A program made the position numbers and the translations under genes. 64,000 nucleotides of DNA. Source: Tamarix chinensis (lineage: Eukaryota; Streptophyta; Magnoliopsida; Caryophyllales; Tamaricaceae). Positions within the stretch are counted from its first letter, which is position 1; every line of letters starts with the position of its first letter. The stretch spans positions 29,011,014 to 29,075,013 of the forward strand of contig CM060177.1 in assembly GCA_030549775.1 (NCBI GenBank). Direction: 5' to 3'. Below are positions 36,119 through 49,187 of the stretch, in pieces. The notes below the pieces were generated by a model. That model ran no database searches. It was not told the DNA's origin and saw only the letters and a list, made by a program, of their open reading frames with translations.

Positions 36119-37400
36119 CTTTTAACACCCACAAAATATACTTTTAATTTTAATTTTTATTTTTAACGAAAGCATAATCTCTGATACCACACTTATTTAG
36201 ATTTTGGTTCATACCTTTCTTATACCACATTTAATGCCAAAACATTACGATGTAAAAAATAAACTTTAAGGAATAGAAGAAATAATGAATTTTTTAATAT
36301 ATAATATAATAAGAATAGTGTGTGGAGATCATCTCCTAAAATACATCAAAAGGGAGAGAGTAAAAAAAAGATATAATAGGAGAAATAACTTTAAAAGACA
36401 TATCCAGAACCCTAAGTATATAACATATATTAACCATAAATAGCTACGAATCTCTATCCAAACCTAGGCTAAATCACATCTTCACATGCATAATATTAAA
36501 GTTGGTGATATCATCATTGAATATTTTTGTCACTCCATCTATAAAAGTGTAGTATCAGTGCATAACTATAGTAAGTAACATAATATACGCTTACTAGCTC
36601 GGCATGCAACATATAAGGACACATTCAATCATATAATAATAGCATGCGATAACATGATTCATAATACTAATAAAAAATAATGTTACAATATGAAATATTG
36701 GACTAATATATGAATCATATGATAATAAAATAAGGAGGTAAAAAGGTAAGTATATAAAATATTTTTATTGCACTCTATTACTAGTAATCACATGTCCAAA
36801 TATTATTATTCACCTTAAAGAAAAATACTCAACTAATATAGTACATGAATGATACTATACCTAAGGAGTTAAGCCTATAACTCCTATAAAAATATACTTG
36901 AGTACAGAAATAGTATTGGTTTTGCTATCACTTAAGCTATAACTAAAAATTTCAAGTACTAAGACACCAAATCATTTAAGTATGCAGACCCCCTATAGGG
37001 AACATAACACCTATGAAGTAAATAAAGGCCTCTCTAACCCTCATATGAAAACATATATTATAGAAGAAAAGAACATAAGAATGGCATGATAACACAACCT
37101 AACTAATAGGATCTACCAAATGATATATGTCAAAACTCAACCCTTTTATTTTACTTTAAGTAGTTACTGTATTATTTAAGGAATTAGCCAATACATATCA
37201 AGGACTACAAATTCATACTTATAAACAAACCAACCACACTTAACAGTTTCCTTCACTAAGATCCATTATTATCAAACCACAATTGATCTACAAGGGATCA
37301 AAACCCAACACCAACTGCATGGTTTAAAAGCCTACCTTTATCCACTTATCACAAAGACCCTCGCTATTAGCTTGGCACAAAGGGCTATGAATTTTTATGA
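36119..37400 (-). mobile_element. Ty3/gypsy 5' LTR (minus), right
   Basis: It starts with a diverged TTTAACACCC edge next to the primer-binding site. It shares ACATATAAGG, CATATAATAATA and GATAACATGATTCATAATA with the left LTR, and has the CTATAAAAGTGTAGTATCA..CATAACTATA segment matching 25281-25310. The right boundary is uncertain and given only approximately. Confidence 0.6.
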
Positions 37401-39400
37401 ATGATAAATTCATGCTAACACTTGTGTTATATTAAAATGATTAGGATTATTACTAATATTTGATTAAGCACAACAAATAAACATAGAGAGAAGACCATAA
37501 TGCTATTAGAAAATATAATAAGACTCAAAGAGTATATATTTTTAGCCTTTTTTTGCATTAGTAAATATATACATTTTTGCATTTATTAGTTAAAAGGGTG
37601 AGGTATATTACTAGTTTTTTGCACCTTGTAGGGTGACAACACGGTGCATAAGGAAACTTGGAACGTGTGCTCTAAGTAACCAAAAATAATGTTTTTGTGA
37701 CTAGAAATGATTATTTTTTGCATTATATGAAATTTAATTATGTCTTCTTATAGGGTTATCATAGGGTGAGAGAATGCTATAAGGCGTATGACTTTATAGG
37801 GTGAAGGACCCTAACATCCTAGAATTGCAAAGCATATTTATAACCATTTTTGAATGAAAAAGAAAACAAAGATTCTTTCAGTCCCTCAAGTGGTCCCAAT
37901 GCACATAATATAATTTCCCTCTCCAGTCTCCATGTAGCCCTTAGAATCCTCTTTTACTCCTCAATAAAATGGAATAAGATGGGAAAATAAAGATAAAGCC
38001 TCCACTATTTTCTTATGAGCTGAAATAAATAAATAAATAAATAAAGGAGAAATTTAGCTTACAAACATATATATAGGAAAGTCCATTGAGCTCTAATCTC
38101 AAGGTTGAAGATGAGGTGTAATGAGGTAGGAAGTTTGCCTAGTCTTTTAGGACCTACAATGCTATAAAATGTATTCATTTTTATATTTTAGACTCCTTCA
38201 TCTCTCTTTTTCCTTTTTAATTTAGGGAGGGATGATTCACATCACAAGATTCATTATTTTGTTCGGAGGATCATGAGGATTGTAATCTTTCATTTCCATA
38301 TATGTTTTAGCATTCTGCTTATTTAAAATATTTGGGTATTTTATCTTTAGTTCATTTAATATTTTATGAGGTTCTTTCTTGATCCAAAATTACTTCTATT
38401 TAGTTGAACTCCAAAAGGCATAAGATCAATGGAAAAGGATAAAATGATGTTTAATACAACATAACAAAAATTTTAGGGTTATGAATTAACACTAAGGGCG
38501 TTCAAAATAAGATATTTGTATTTACTAGATCGAATATCTTTTCCTTAACCCTTGAATTATATATCTAAAATTTTAAATATCTAAATATTTCTATCAAATA
38601 TTGGAATGAATATCATATATATCTTATATCCATATGAAAATATTATTTTTTATCAATTTTAATAACTTTTACAACATTATTTATGAAAATAAAGATCATA
38701 TACCAATTAGTATTCATATCTTTATTCATTTGAGGGTCATATTTTATCTAAAAAAAGTATTAAAATATTATTATAAAGTTTAAATTATAAATATTAAATA
38801 GATTTTTAAAATTTGAAATTACATAAACACAATATTATGATATGTTGTTGAAATAATCAATAAATGTCGAATGTTTTTTTTTTGAATAAAATAATCCATT
38901 TAGAAGCCTCATATCCTAAATGTTATATATCTTTTTGACAAACGCTGGATATAATATCCTAAATGTTAAATCAAATATTCAAATACTAGTTTAGGTATTT
39001 ATATCCCATATTTTTTAAGATACCCTAATTAGCACTAGAAAACTCATTATGTGACATTGTTAGTGATTTATGTATCGAGATGGTGACTACTCAAGAATAT
39101 GCTTCACCCTAAGTAAAGCTTAGTGAGTTGGCATGCATTGGTATCTTATAAGGTCTTGAATGCTATAGTGTGAGAGTTTAATATGTTCTAGGTGAATAAT
39201 AAAACCCTTCCCCATAGCCTTATTTCCTTGTATTTTCTACCCAATTTATCTTATCTTGTTTTTAAAATAGATTACCTTATATTATATCCCAAATTTCTAG
39301 TTTTTTCTTGGATAAGATATAGGGTCCTATTTTCTACCCATTTTACCTTCTCATTTACATTTGTTTTCATAGTTTATCTTTCAATGTAGTATTATATACA

Positions 39401-39437
<37 letters not shown>

Positions 39438-39540
39438 TCCTTTTGCACCGTATAGCTATCCTATAGTATTGCACATCCTTATTCCATGTCAGATCGACAC
39501 TCTAATCACTATTTTATTATTTGGGGCAACTGTGCATGCT
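37401..39540. other. AT-rich DNA, no gene recognised
   Basis: It contains an (AAAT)n run at 38025-38045 and (TA)n at 39403-39435. Near 37620-37800 the word TAGGGTGA recurs three or four times without a constant period. Confidence 0.5.
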
Positions 39541-40800
39541 TACATATTGTGTTGTAGCAATTTCCCCATCATTCAGTACATTTTTACATAGCCAAACACC
39601 AAAAACCCAGTCTTCATTAACTTTTTTATTAATCCCAAACTAAAATCAATAATAAACTAAAATTAAGGAAATACTTTGAATGTTACATAGGTCAACTTAA
39701 GGCTAGCACCAAGTCGAGGAAAACCCATTTTTCATATAGATTGATAAGGTTTCTATTCTCATTTTAAGTCATTCTAAGAACTAAGCCATGTTAATGATCA
39801 TATTATGCCACACTTATTACACTTATTACACTTAACTTATTTTCTCATTGTTATTCACTTATTTAACCAAAAATTCTAAATTTAATGTAAAATGACCAAA
39901 ATACTCTCAAAATCCTAAATTATTATAAAAATCATAGCTATCCTTTAACAAACACAAACCATGACAAAATATATATTAAAATTAAAGTAAAATATAAATG
40001 AACCCAATATTATACTCAAACTTTATTAAAATTGACTAAAAAAGACTAAAATACCCTTTGAGGTAGAGAAATAACCCAAAACCCTAAATCAATTTTAATG
40101 CTTTTTACTCCAAATTCACACACATGTTTTTATATTCTAAAATACATATAATATAATGTTTAAATAAATTCAAAACATGAAAACATATAATAAAGAACTC
40201 TAAGGTTAAGAGCTCTAAAATAGTGCCTAATCTCATTTTCACCCAAATTCTCATGATACTCTATATTACACTTTTACATAAGAATATACATATAATAAAA
40301 TGCTTAATAAAATTAAAACATAGCATAGGAATATTATATCATCATGAACAAAAACTCTATGTATCATGAGCATGGTATATTTTCACCTAGAACATTAAAT
40401 ACACAATTTGAAACATAATATTACATGATCATACATGAACCATCTAAAACAAACATTCATGATTATATTTAAAATAAATATAATAACATGATTGAAATTA
40501 AAATAAATAAACACATAGCTCATGAAATCATACTCCTAAAGGTTAGATTATATTACCTTGCTCCAAGCTCCTAAGTAAAAGAAAATAAACTCTATCTTGG
40601 CAGCACCACTACTTAAGAGATCTCTCGATCATCTTTACAAAAATGAAACAAAATTTTTTTATAGTTATAATAAATATACAAGATAAAACAAGAAAAGGAA
40701 AGAATTAAGCAAAAGTAGATATAAACCCTTATCATAAATATGAAAAAAAGTAGATAAGGATAGTTAAGAGCCATAGCTATCTTTCACTAAAGCTTAACTC
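39541..40800 (-). mobile_element. possible gypsy LTR-like remnant
   Basis: The text GTCTTCATTAACTTTTTTATTAATCCC..AACTAAA (39612 on) resembles 55410-55450 of LTR copy 2 (GTCTTCATTAACTCTATTTC..CGAACTAAAC), and AAAATACTCTCAAAATCC/AAAATACCCTTT motifs follow. The similarity is patchy, so this is tentative. Confidence 0.35.
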
Positions 40801-43440
40801 CCAATACTTAAGGTTAATTAGTGTTTAATACCTAAGAAAAGGTGATTTAGAAAGCTAATAAAGGGAGAAAAGAAAGGTTAAAAAAAGTGGAAGAAGTTAT
40901 CTTGGCTGTTGCAACCTAAGAGCATAAAGGGAAGGAAAGAAAGGATAAAAGTTACTAAAATTATTAGGAATGGAAACAAATGAATTGTTGATGTGTTTGG
41001 TAGGGCAAAACCAAACCAAATCCTTTCTTCTTCACTGCATATCTGGCACATAGCAAAGGTTAAATCAAAGTGTTTTTTTTTTTACTAAACACTTGACTAA
41101 TAGTTATTAAAATGGCGTAAGATGTATAAGGTGGTTAGGTAAGTTGTAAGACATTAGATTATGGATAGGATTTTTGGTAAAAAGAAAATTAAAAAGTTAA
41201 GAAATATAACTTTTTTTAGAAAATAGGATTGGTGCCACTGATCACCAAGGTTCAAGGGTTGAGCACAATTAATTTTAGATCACTAGTATAGAAATAGCCT
41301 TAGTAGACCATCAAAAGGGAAAAAGATTATGGTATCAAATCTTTATGTATGCTATAGATTGCATTTCAAAGCACATTTATTAATAAAATAATTTAAAAAA
41401 TGGGCACTTACAAAAATTGAAGGAAAGAATAAATGGTTGTTGTAACTTAAAAAAACAATATATATTATACTATAAATAATTATTTAAGTCACAACCGTCA
41501 TTTATTTTTTCAATTGTTTTAAAAACTTTCCACTAAGGAATAGATGGTGGTTGTCTTGAAATTATCCTATATAGCCTTATTTTGTTTAAATAAAAACATA
41601 ACCTCTTACCACCACCACATACACAACTACAAAAAATGATTTACTTACAAATATTTGAAACTAATACACAAGCATTAGTATTGTGTATCCCATTCATATA
41701 TACATATCTCTTATATTTATAAAAATAATCATGTGCACATGAATCATATATTTAACACCAACAAAAAAGAATCAATGTTGTGTGTATCCCTTTCAAGACC
41801 TAGCTACATTAATGAAAAATCTATAATCCTACAAATAATCAAGTGTGTGTGTGTGTGTGTACATACATACATACATCAATAAAATAAAATACTTACATGC
41901 ATAAATGAAAGGTCTATATAATTATTAGATAACGTGTAGATATAACATCTAGCCACTCTTGTATGACGTTGTTAATCTATCTAAAAATATCTACTCATGA
42001 TTTTGAAGTACCAAAAAAATAATCACAATTTTTATGGTTAGAATTTAATTGAAGTTACATGGTAATAATGAGTATACATATAGTCATCAGTACATAGCTC
42101 CCTATATACTCCCCATTATCTTAAACAACCACTTTCATAGATATCATGACAAAATAGTCATAACTATTATTATCGTCTTGTTTTAGACACTAAATTAAGT
42201 GAAATGCACATTAAATTATTATAAATATACTAAATATTCAAAAATAAAGGAAATAAAGCAATTATGTAAACACCTTTATTTGAGCCCACTAGTATTTAGG
42301 TTCATCCTTATCTTTGAGCTTCCATAAATATATTTTAGTTGACCTAATGGATGTATATAGACATAGTAATTATAACATGCAATATAATAAGTAATTCTAA
42401 TAAATTTATTTAAGAAATATAATTACGTATCAATAACTTTTAGTGGAGTGTTATGGCATTCAGACCTAAGGGATTGAACCAACATGCCATGCATCTTGTA
42501 GCCCATAAAGTGACCAAAATACAATGTTCATTAAAGGAAAATAGGGAAAAAATAAATTAATTTAAATCCCTCCTCATCGTTTTAATCAGATATGTAGCTT
42601 TTTATTTCATATAATCCCTATAGGATATAAACTAAGGACATATGAAAATCAAACCATATCTTCATCCTACTCACTTGAACATCTATCTTTCAATAACCTA
42701 TAAGAAAATAAGTAGATAATTATATGTTCTTAATAATTTAAAAATTATAATATATATATATATATATATAAAAATATTGAGTGAAAGTAATTATATATAT
42801 ATATATATATATGAAAAATAACCCATTCCCTTACCTCCTATCCATACGTCAACCTCTATATTTTTGTAAAATAGTTAGGGTGGTATTTGAATTTGTATGC
42901 TCAAATCTTAATTACACAAGAGTTCATTGAAATATATCCTCATTCTATAGGAAATACTTGATAGTTGATATGAGGCATGTTATACTTTATGCACAACACC
43001 ATTCTTACCTCCTTTAATTTATTTTCTTGATAATCTCTAGATTTTAGCTTCCTAAAACAATATGTTACCATGTTATTTTGAAAAAAATTTAAAAGTTTAA
43101 TAGAAATTAATTAATTGAAATCAATAATACTACCATATTTTTTAGAATAACTCAATGATATAGTTATCTAAGAGATTCCCCCTTGAATCATACGAGATCA
43201 CAATGGTCATCTTTCAAGAAAGGTATCTTTAAGAATGTATAACTATTGAAGACATTTTCGAGAGTCACCCATATTGTATTGGGTTCCAATGATCTCTCTT
43301 TTAAGACATGAGTGACCCTTTATGTGAAAATAGTCCCTTTTTTTATGTTTTGAGATCACATGGATATTTTCCATATATATAATATTACGGAGTTTCATTA
43401 ATATCATATATCTCAACTATGGATTTTATTTAAATAAGAA
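40801..43440. other. AT-rich DNA with hairpin and microsatellites
   Basis: No gene seen. Contents: the inverted repeat at 41413-41518; (GT)n at 41842-41860 followed by (ACAT)n to 41876; and (AT)n at 42750-42770 and 42794-42812. Confidence 0.55.
41413..41518. repeat. imperfect inverted repeat, ~37-bp arms
   Basis: The arm at 41413-41450 (AAAATTGAAGGAAAG..AATAAATGGTTGTTGTAACTTAA) pairs with 41483-41518 (TTAAGTCACAACCGTCATTTATTTT..CAATT) around a 32-bp AT-rich loop, with about five mismatches. It may be a tiny foldback MITE or the transcript of a hairpin RNA. Confidence 0.65.
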
Positions 43441-43442
43441 AA

Positions 43443-43730
43443 TTAAAGTATACTTAAATAATTAAAATTAAAGTATATTATCTCAAGCTCTTCAGCGATA
43501 TATTTGATATTAGGGCTCATGGGAGTGGGAAATACAATGTTAGAAGATAAGAATGTCCTTTCATTTATGAGCTTATAGATTGTCTCCTCTCTCTTATCTT
43601 TATTAGTAATTGACTTTGCTTGGTTTACTTTTAAAGTGTTCAATTCACTCAGATGAACAACACCTTCTTTGAGAGTGTAAGAACTAGGGAACCATCTAAA
43701 AGTACTTAACAATGCGATACCATATGACAA
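43443..43730 (-). CDS. unrecognised 95-codon ORF
   Basis: This minus-strand frame of 95 codons has a balanced, protein-like composition rather than the low-complexity composition of other chance ORFs here. It contains STFRWFPSSYTLKEGVVHLS, then a charged segment NKDKREETIYKLINERTFL and PTPMSPNIKYIAEELEII. I do not recognise a family. It has no signal peptide or membrane segment that I can see. It starts at an ATG without visible plant promoter or splice context, so it may be one exon or a surviving piece of a transposon or host pseudogene. Confidence 0.3.
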   Translation of the reverse strand: MSYGIALLSTFRWFPSSYTLKEGVVHLSELNTLKVNQAKSITNKDKREETIYKLINERTFLSSNIVFPTPMSPNIKYIAEELEIIYFNFNYLSIL

Positions 43731-44820
43731 CCCTATAACTCAACCACTACGCTCCTCCATCCCTAATGCTCGAGTAAAGATATCATTTTAGCTAATTGGT
43801 GGTGTTGTTTCTATCTTTCAAAACTTTTCTTATTAGAGAAATCATTATAGCTAGTTAGAGATAAGGAATGATATCTAAATAATGTTCAAAAGTAGATATG
43901 ACAAAACCATTACATTATTGTTAAATATTTTATTCATTGGTAGCCTTAACATGTTTTTTGTGTCAATTTTAACCCCCACCAAGACATACACTCATGCACA
44001 AGGTACATATGAAATACCATCCTTTTATACCTCCTTATCTTTTTGCATAAAGTTAAAAATTAAGTTAATTTTTATAGTTTGAAAATATAATTAGATTAAC
44101 TAAATTATTTATTTCTTTACCGACTCCTTTCTAGGAGTTCTATGAGGGTAAGGGTTTTTATTCAAATTTTTATTTACCTTTTTTTCTCTTCTTCTATCAC
44201 TAATGACATACAAGTTATATAGGAAATAAATTTATGCATGATTATAAGTATTATTCAAGATATAATATATATTATGAGTCATTGCATGCCTTAGTTTCTT
44301 CTTATTTTTTATGCTCAAAAAATTGAAGCCATCATTGGGGAATGATCTTGGATTGATATTATGATGGGAATTGTGATAGGTAGGTTCTATCTTCATCAAT
44401 CATGTAAAGACATGATAAATCATACCTTAATTCTTTCCCAGATTTAGCACACTTTTCAAGTATATTCTTCTTACAATGTTCTAGAAAATCAAAACTACTC
44501 TACATGAATGCAATTAATATTATTAGTATATGATATAAATTGGTTATATATAATATAATATGATATTGGTTTATGAATTCTCATCATACTTGTATATCAA
44601 CCCATAATGTCTCTTTCATATCTCTAAGTACCTTTCTCCAGTCAAGAATTGTAACATAAACCATTACGCAAGCTTTGCCATTTAAATAGCTAATATAGTA
44701 TGACCCATTCTCTAGTTGGTACCTCCGTCATTTGTAAACTCATCATCCTTCAATCTAATTTCCTTGTGTCTCAATTTAGATACATTCTTCATTTTAACTC
44801 TCACTCTTTTTTCCTCCAAC
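43731..44820. other. AT-rich DNA, no gene recognised
   Basis: No supported feature. Confidence 0.5.
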
Positions 44821-45830
44821 ACTTTTTGATGTGGAAATATTCTAAGATTTTGAAGATTAACTTATGAATCACGATAGAAGGAAGTAAGGGTAAAATTTGA
44901 AGATAATTATTTACCCTAAAATATGGATATCATTAGAAATATTATTAAATCAAATTTCCAATGCATCTTTTGGATCTCAAATATGAATTTCTATATAAAG
45001 TTATGGCCATATTACCATATGTGTGTTAAGCTAAATTTTTACACATGAATGGATAAAGTATCATAATTAGCATTATGGTCACCATTATCTTTTCATATTT
45101 ATTAATTGGGTTGTTATTTACTTATTTGATAATTATGGTAGGATATTATTTAGTTAATTTATTTCCTTAATCATTAAGAAATTAGTTAGGATTTATATTT
45201 TATCTTATGATGTATTTTATCTTTTTTAAGATTTTGTTAGGATTTAATTATTATTATTATCATAGGATTACGTGGGTTACTATTCACGTGAATAGTGATT
45301 TCATTAATATTATTTGTCTAATTTATTCTTAGTTTATCTTATTATTTAGGAAGTTACATGAGGAGGTGAATATTATCTTATAAATATCCCATGTAAACTT
45401 ATTATTTGTGGATGATAGTTGAATTAAGTATTTAAATTGAATTTTCTTTCATTGAAATATTTTGTGAATTTCTTTATTCTATGTTTATGTTATCTTTGTG
45501 AGTCATAAATTATACATCTCTCTAAATTATCTTATCTATGTTAGAATAATTTAGAAACCCTGTACACTTTTCCTATGTTGGTTTATATAGAGTTATCAAG
45601 TGAAGTTTACTATGTGTTTCTTCTTTAGAGATTATTTGAGAGTTATCTTTGTGAGGCTTTCAAAGCTAATTTGAAGAATTACTTTGTATGATCCTTCATT
45701 AATATCCTTACTTTAAAATTCAACATTTATTTATCATTATAAAAGTATATAAAATAGGGTATTTTTGAATCCATTCATTCAGTTGTGCATCACCTTTCCT
45801 CCGTTATCTTGAGATTCTATACCAACATAA
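44821..45830 (+). mobile_element. possible LTR (plus)
   Basis: The stretch has an LTR-like design: AAAGTTATGGCCATATTACC near 45000, a CTTATAAATATCCC promoter-like box at 45378, a leader with TTGAATTTTCTTTCATTG, and an end ATTCTATACCAACA near 45828. No flanking duplication or second copy was found, and no coding region follows. Confidence 0.35.
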
Positions 45831-45974
45831 AAACATTAAATAAATAATATTTTTTAGTTTTTAATAAGGCTTTGATCATTTTTTTTCATAGTATCAAGGA
45901 AAGAAATCTAACCTCTAGCTTCTCTTGCCAATACTTTAAAATTCTAAAAAATACCAATCTATGATAAATAAAAG

Positions 45975-46659
45975 CACTACAAAAATCTAATAAAATTATT
46001 CTTAATTAGTTTTATCCCTTGGACGGATAAAATAGTACTAACCAAGAAAATGAAAAAGCATTTAAATCACGTATACTATAAAATATGAAAAACAAAACCA
46101 CTATAAAACTCCTCTACTAAGTAATAGTAAGAAACACTCCAAATGAATTTTAAAGGTACAAAAAATATCAAAAAGAAAAATTGAGTAATCATATTTAAAG
46201 GAAAACACACCTTTAGCATGGAAAAATTGAGTTTGGTGCCTTACTAAGAAAGAATGAAATAGGAAAATGCATACCTAATGTATGAACAATGATGATAGTA
46301 AATGAAGGAAGAGGAAAAGTCAATAATTACAATTAGAGAAGAAGGTTTGACGTGCCATCAATGGTGGAAATTTTTCATACTGCAAGGACTTCTCTCTTTT
46401 AAGTTCAATTAATTGTGTTAGAGTAAAAGTCATTATAGATTAAAGTGAAGAAAGTAAGAGAAAAAAGGTAAGTAGATTGAGGTATACACAAAAAGTTTAG
46501 TGCAGAACCACCACATATACCCTAATTTTCTTTAAAAATATCACTTAGATATGGATGGAAATTCCAAACTAAAATTGCTATTTATAGTGTTCCCTAATGC
46601 GTTCATTTTAGGAGACACTATATACATTTGTTATACACCCAAAACCATCATCTGTAGTG
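45975..46659. mobile_element. possible CACTA-type MITE
   Basis: The left end CACTACAAAAATC (45975) and right end GATGATGG-complement..CTGTAGTG (46652-46659) give inverted CACTACA termini. The word TAGTGTTCCCTA occurs twice near the right end (about 46577 and 46655). The flanking 3-bp sequences do not match (AAG and TTC), so support is weak. Confidence 0.3.
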
Positions 46660-48030
46660 TTCCCTACTAGCCCTACTTTTTCTAAATCACATTATATTTT
46701 AATAGATATATTATATATGAGTGATCTTATTAGAAAATCCATATATATGCTATTGTCTATTTGTATTTCTATAGTAATAAATAGTTAATTGGGTAGAAAA
46801 ACAAATAAATATTTATCAATTGGAAAAATATAAAATAAGACCCTAAAACTATATAAAATTAAGAATGTCTTAGGATAATTTTTAAAACCTAAATATATAA
46901 ATAATTTTTACAACAAAATTTATTTAGAGTTGAAACAAATTAAAATGGGTAAAAAGGGAAAATTTGTCTAATCACGCAATTAAGTTATTCTACAATTTAA
47001 TGAAACAAATATTGGAACGTCAAAATTTGGAAAGGGTGGAATAAACAATCAATATTAAAATATCTTATAATGATTTATGAGGCCTATCACCATACATATT
47101 TAGGGTTTATGAAATAGAGTATTACATTATTGTCACATGCTTAAGTGCCATCACATGTATTTTTCTGATTGTACGCTATTATGTATTCTTGTATGTGTGA
47201 TGTCATCCTATGTATTATTTCATGTGTTATTGTATGTAATTTTCCATTCCCTATATATTGCATTTCACCTCTTTAGGGGTCACTATGTTTACTCAGTACT
47301 TGGTCATACTGATGTCACAATTTTTGTTTGGTCAACGTAATGATCTAGGTTTTTATTTTGGGAATAGATTTTACCACTTTGTCATTAGTGAATTTTCTTG
47401 GGGATTATGTCAAAATCTAGGACTTCTTGGTTTAATACTCCCTATGTTATGAATTTCCTTAAATAATTCAGTTATCTTTAGTCATCTGTATAGTGTTAAA
47501 GTTGTATTTTTGTAATTGATTTTATGTTGTCTTAATATCATCGTTTCTTCTCTCTTGTTTCCATTTTTTATGTGGATCTTAAAGCTTAAAATTAGGTTTT
47601 TCTATGTTTGGCCTTTTTTACACCATTATTATTAAAAAAACAAAAATTACACTTACCCTATAACTATAAGCAAATTGACCAAGAGGTTGAGTAAATGACA
47701 TGAGTGGACAAATTGTATGTCATTCAAATTAATTGAGTTGGTATGCCTAAATTTAGCCTCCATGGTATCATGTAAGATCATTTAAGTTATAAGGTAACTA
47801 TTTATTCGAATATACATTTAGGATTTATTTAGATGAGAAATTTCCAGGAGGAATTTTATTTTAAAGAATATTTATATTTTGTTCTAACATAAATACTTTA
47901 TTTGGGTACCCTAAAATATAATTTAGATATTTTTTTTGAATGCTTTAAAATCTATATGAAAATTCCACCAAATAAATATTATGAACTTCTTTATACTTTG
48001 ATAGAGATCGCTAACCACTTTAAAAGTCAC
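46660..48030. other. AT-rich DNA, no gene recognised
   Basis: Short open frames at 47137-47452 have no recognisable similarity. A weak inverted match (ATTTATTTAGATGAGAAATT near 47825 and the complement of AAAATTCCACCAAATAAAT near 47960) hints at a small MITE. Confidence 0.45.
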
Positions 48031-49187
48031 CACTACAAAAAAGGAAATAAATGATAGCTGTATAAAAGGTATATGTAGTGGTTTTGAACCATCATCTAAT
48101 GTGTCATTGTGTATATTATGTATGGTGGTTTTCCAACCTCCATATAAATATCTAAAAATGATTCAAAAAAAATTTAGTGTTAGATTATAAACAACAATTT
48201 TATGTAAAAAAACTTTTCATATAAAATTTAACTATACATGGCAGTTATATACCAATACCTTTATTTATACCTTTTACCTAAAATGATGTTGGCTTATAAT
48301 GTAAGAGAATATACAATGGTTCTATAATATAACAACCATATATTACCTATTTTTTTTAATTAAAGCATGCAATGCACTACACCATACCACACAATTTATA
48401 ACTCAAAAACTTGCACACGATTTCCATAATACTTTCATAATCATCAACACTTTATAAGAACATTTGCACATTCAAAACACACCACAAGTCACAAGGTTTG
48501 CATCAAAGTCATGTGAATATTGTACTTTCATTAATAAGTATACTCTAGATACCAAAAATATTATACATCTATGTATAATAAAAAAAATTAGAGAGCACAT
48601 ATGATCCTACTCAAGTTCATCATAAAAGTTACTATTCTTTCTTCAGTACACCAATCTTGGATTAATCATAATTATCATGTTAGATTTTTAATATCAAATT
48701 ATTATTAAAGTATATTGGTCCATCTCAAAAATTATAACCTTTTTCATATTAATTATCCTGGCTTGATCATAATTATCCTATTGGAAAGAAACTTTTAAAT
48801 TCATCAAGCTAGTATTAAAGTATATATATCCATCTAAATATTTATAATTAATATGAACTAACCAAAGTATATATATATATATACTTCTTCGTGTCCCATC
48901 CAATGTTTGTAAATGATTTCCTTCATGTATTTCATGAAATAGTTTTTTTTATAAGTATACTGAATGATATATTACTTTGAAAAGAAGATTACAAAATTTT
49001 CAACCATTACAAAAGGAAAGACAAAATTTAAACTAGAACATCTACTAGTCCAATAAGATCTCTATATGATTTACATTGATAAAAGGATTTAGCCTTTGTT
49101 TCCATTTCCCACACTATGATTTTTATAATCTAGATTGGAGACTTATTTTTCCTTTAGAAGATTCTTCTATTCCTTTCTTTCCAAATA

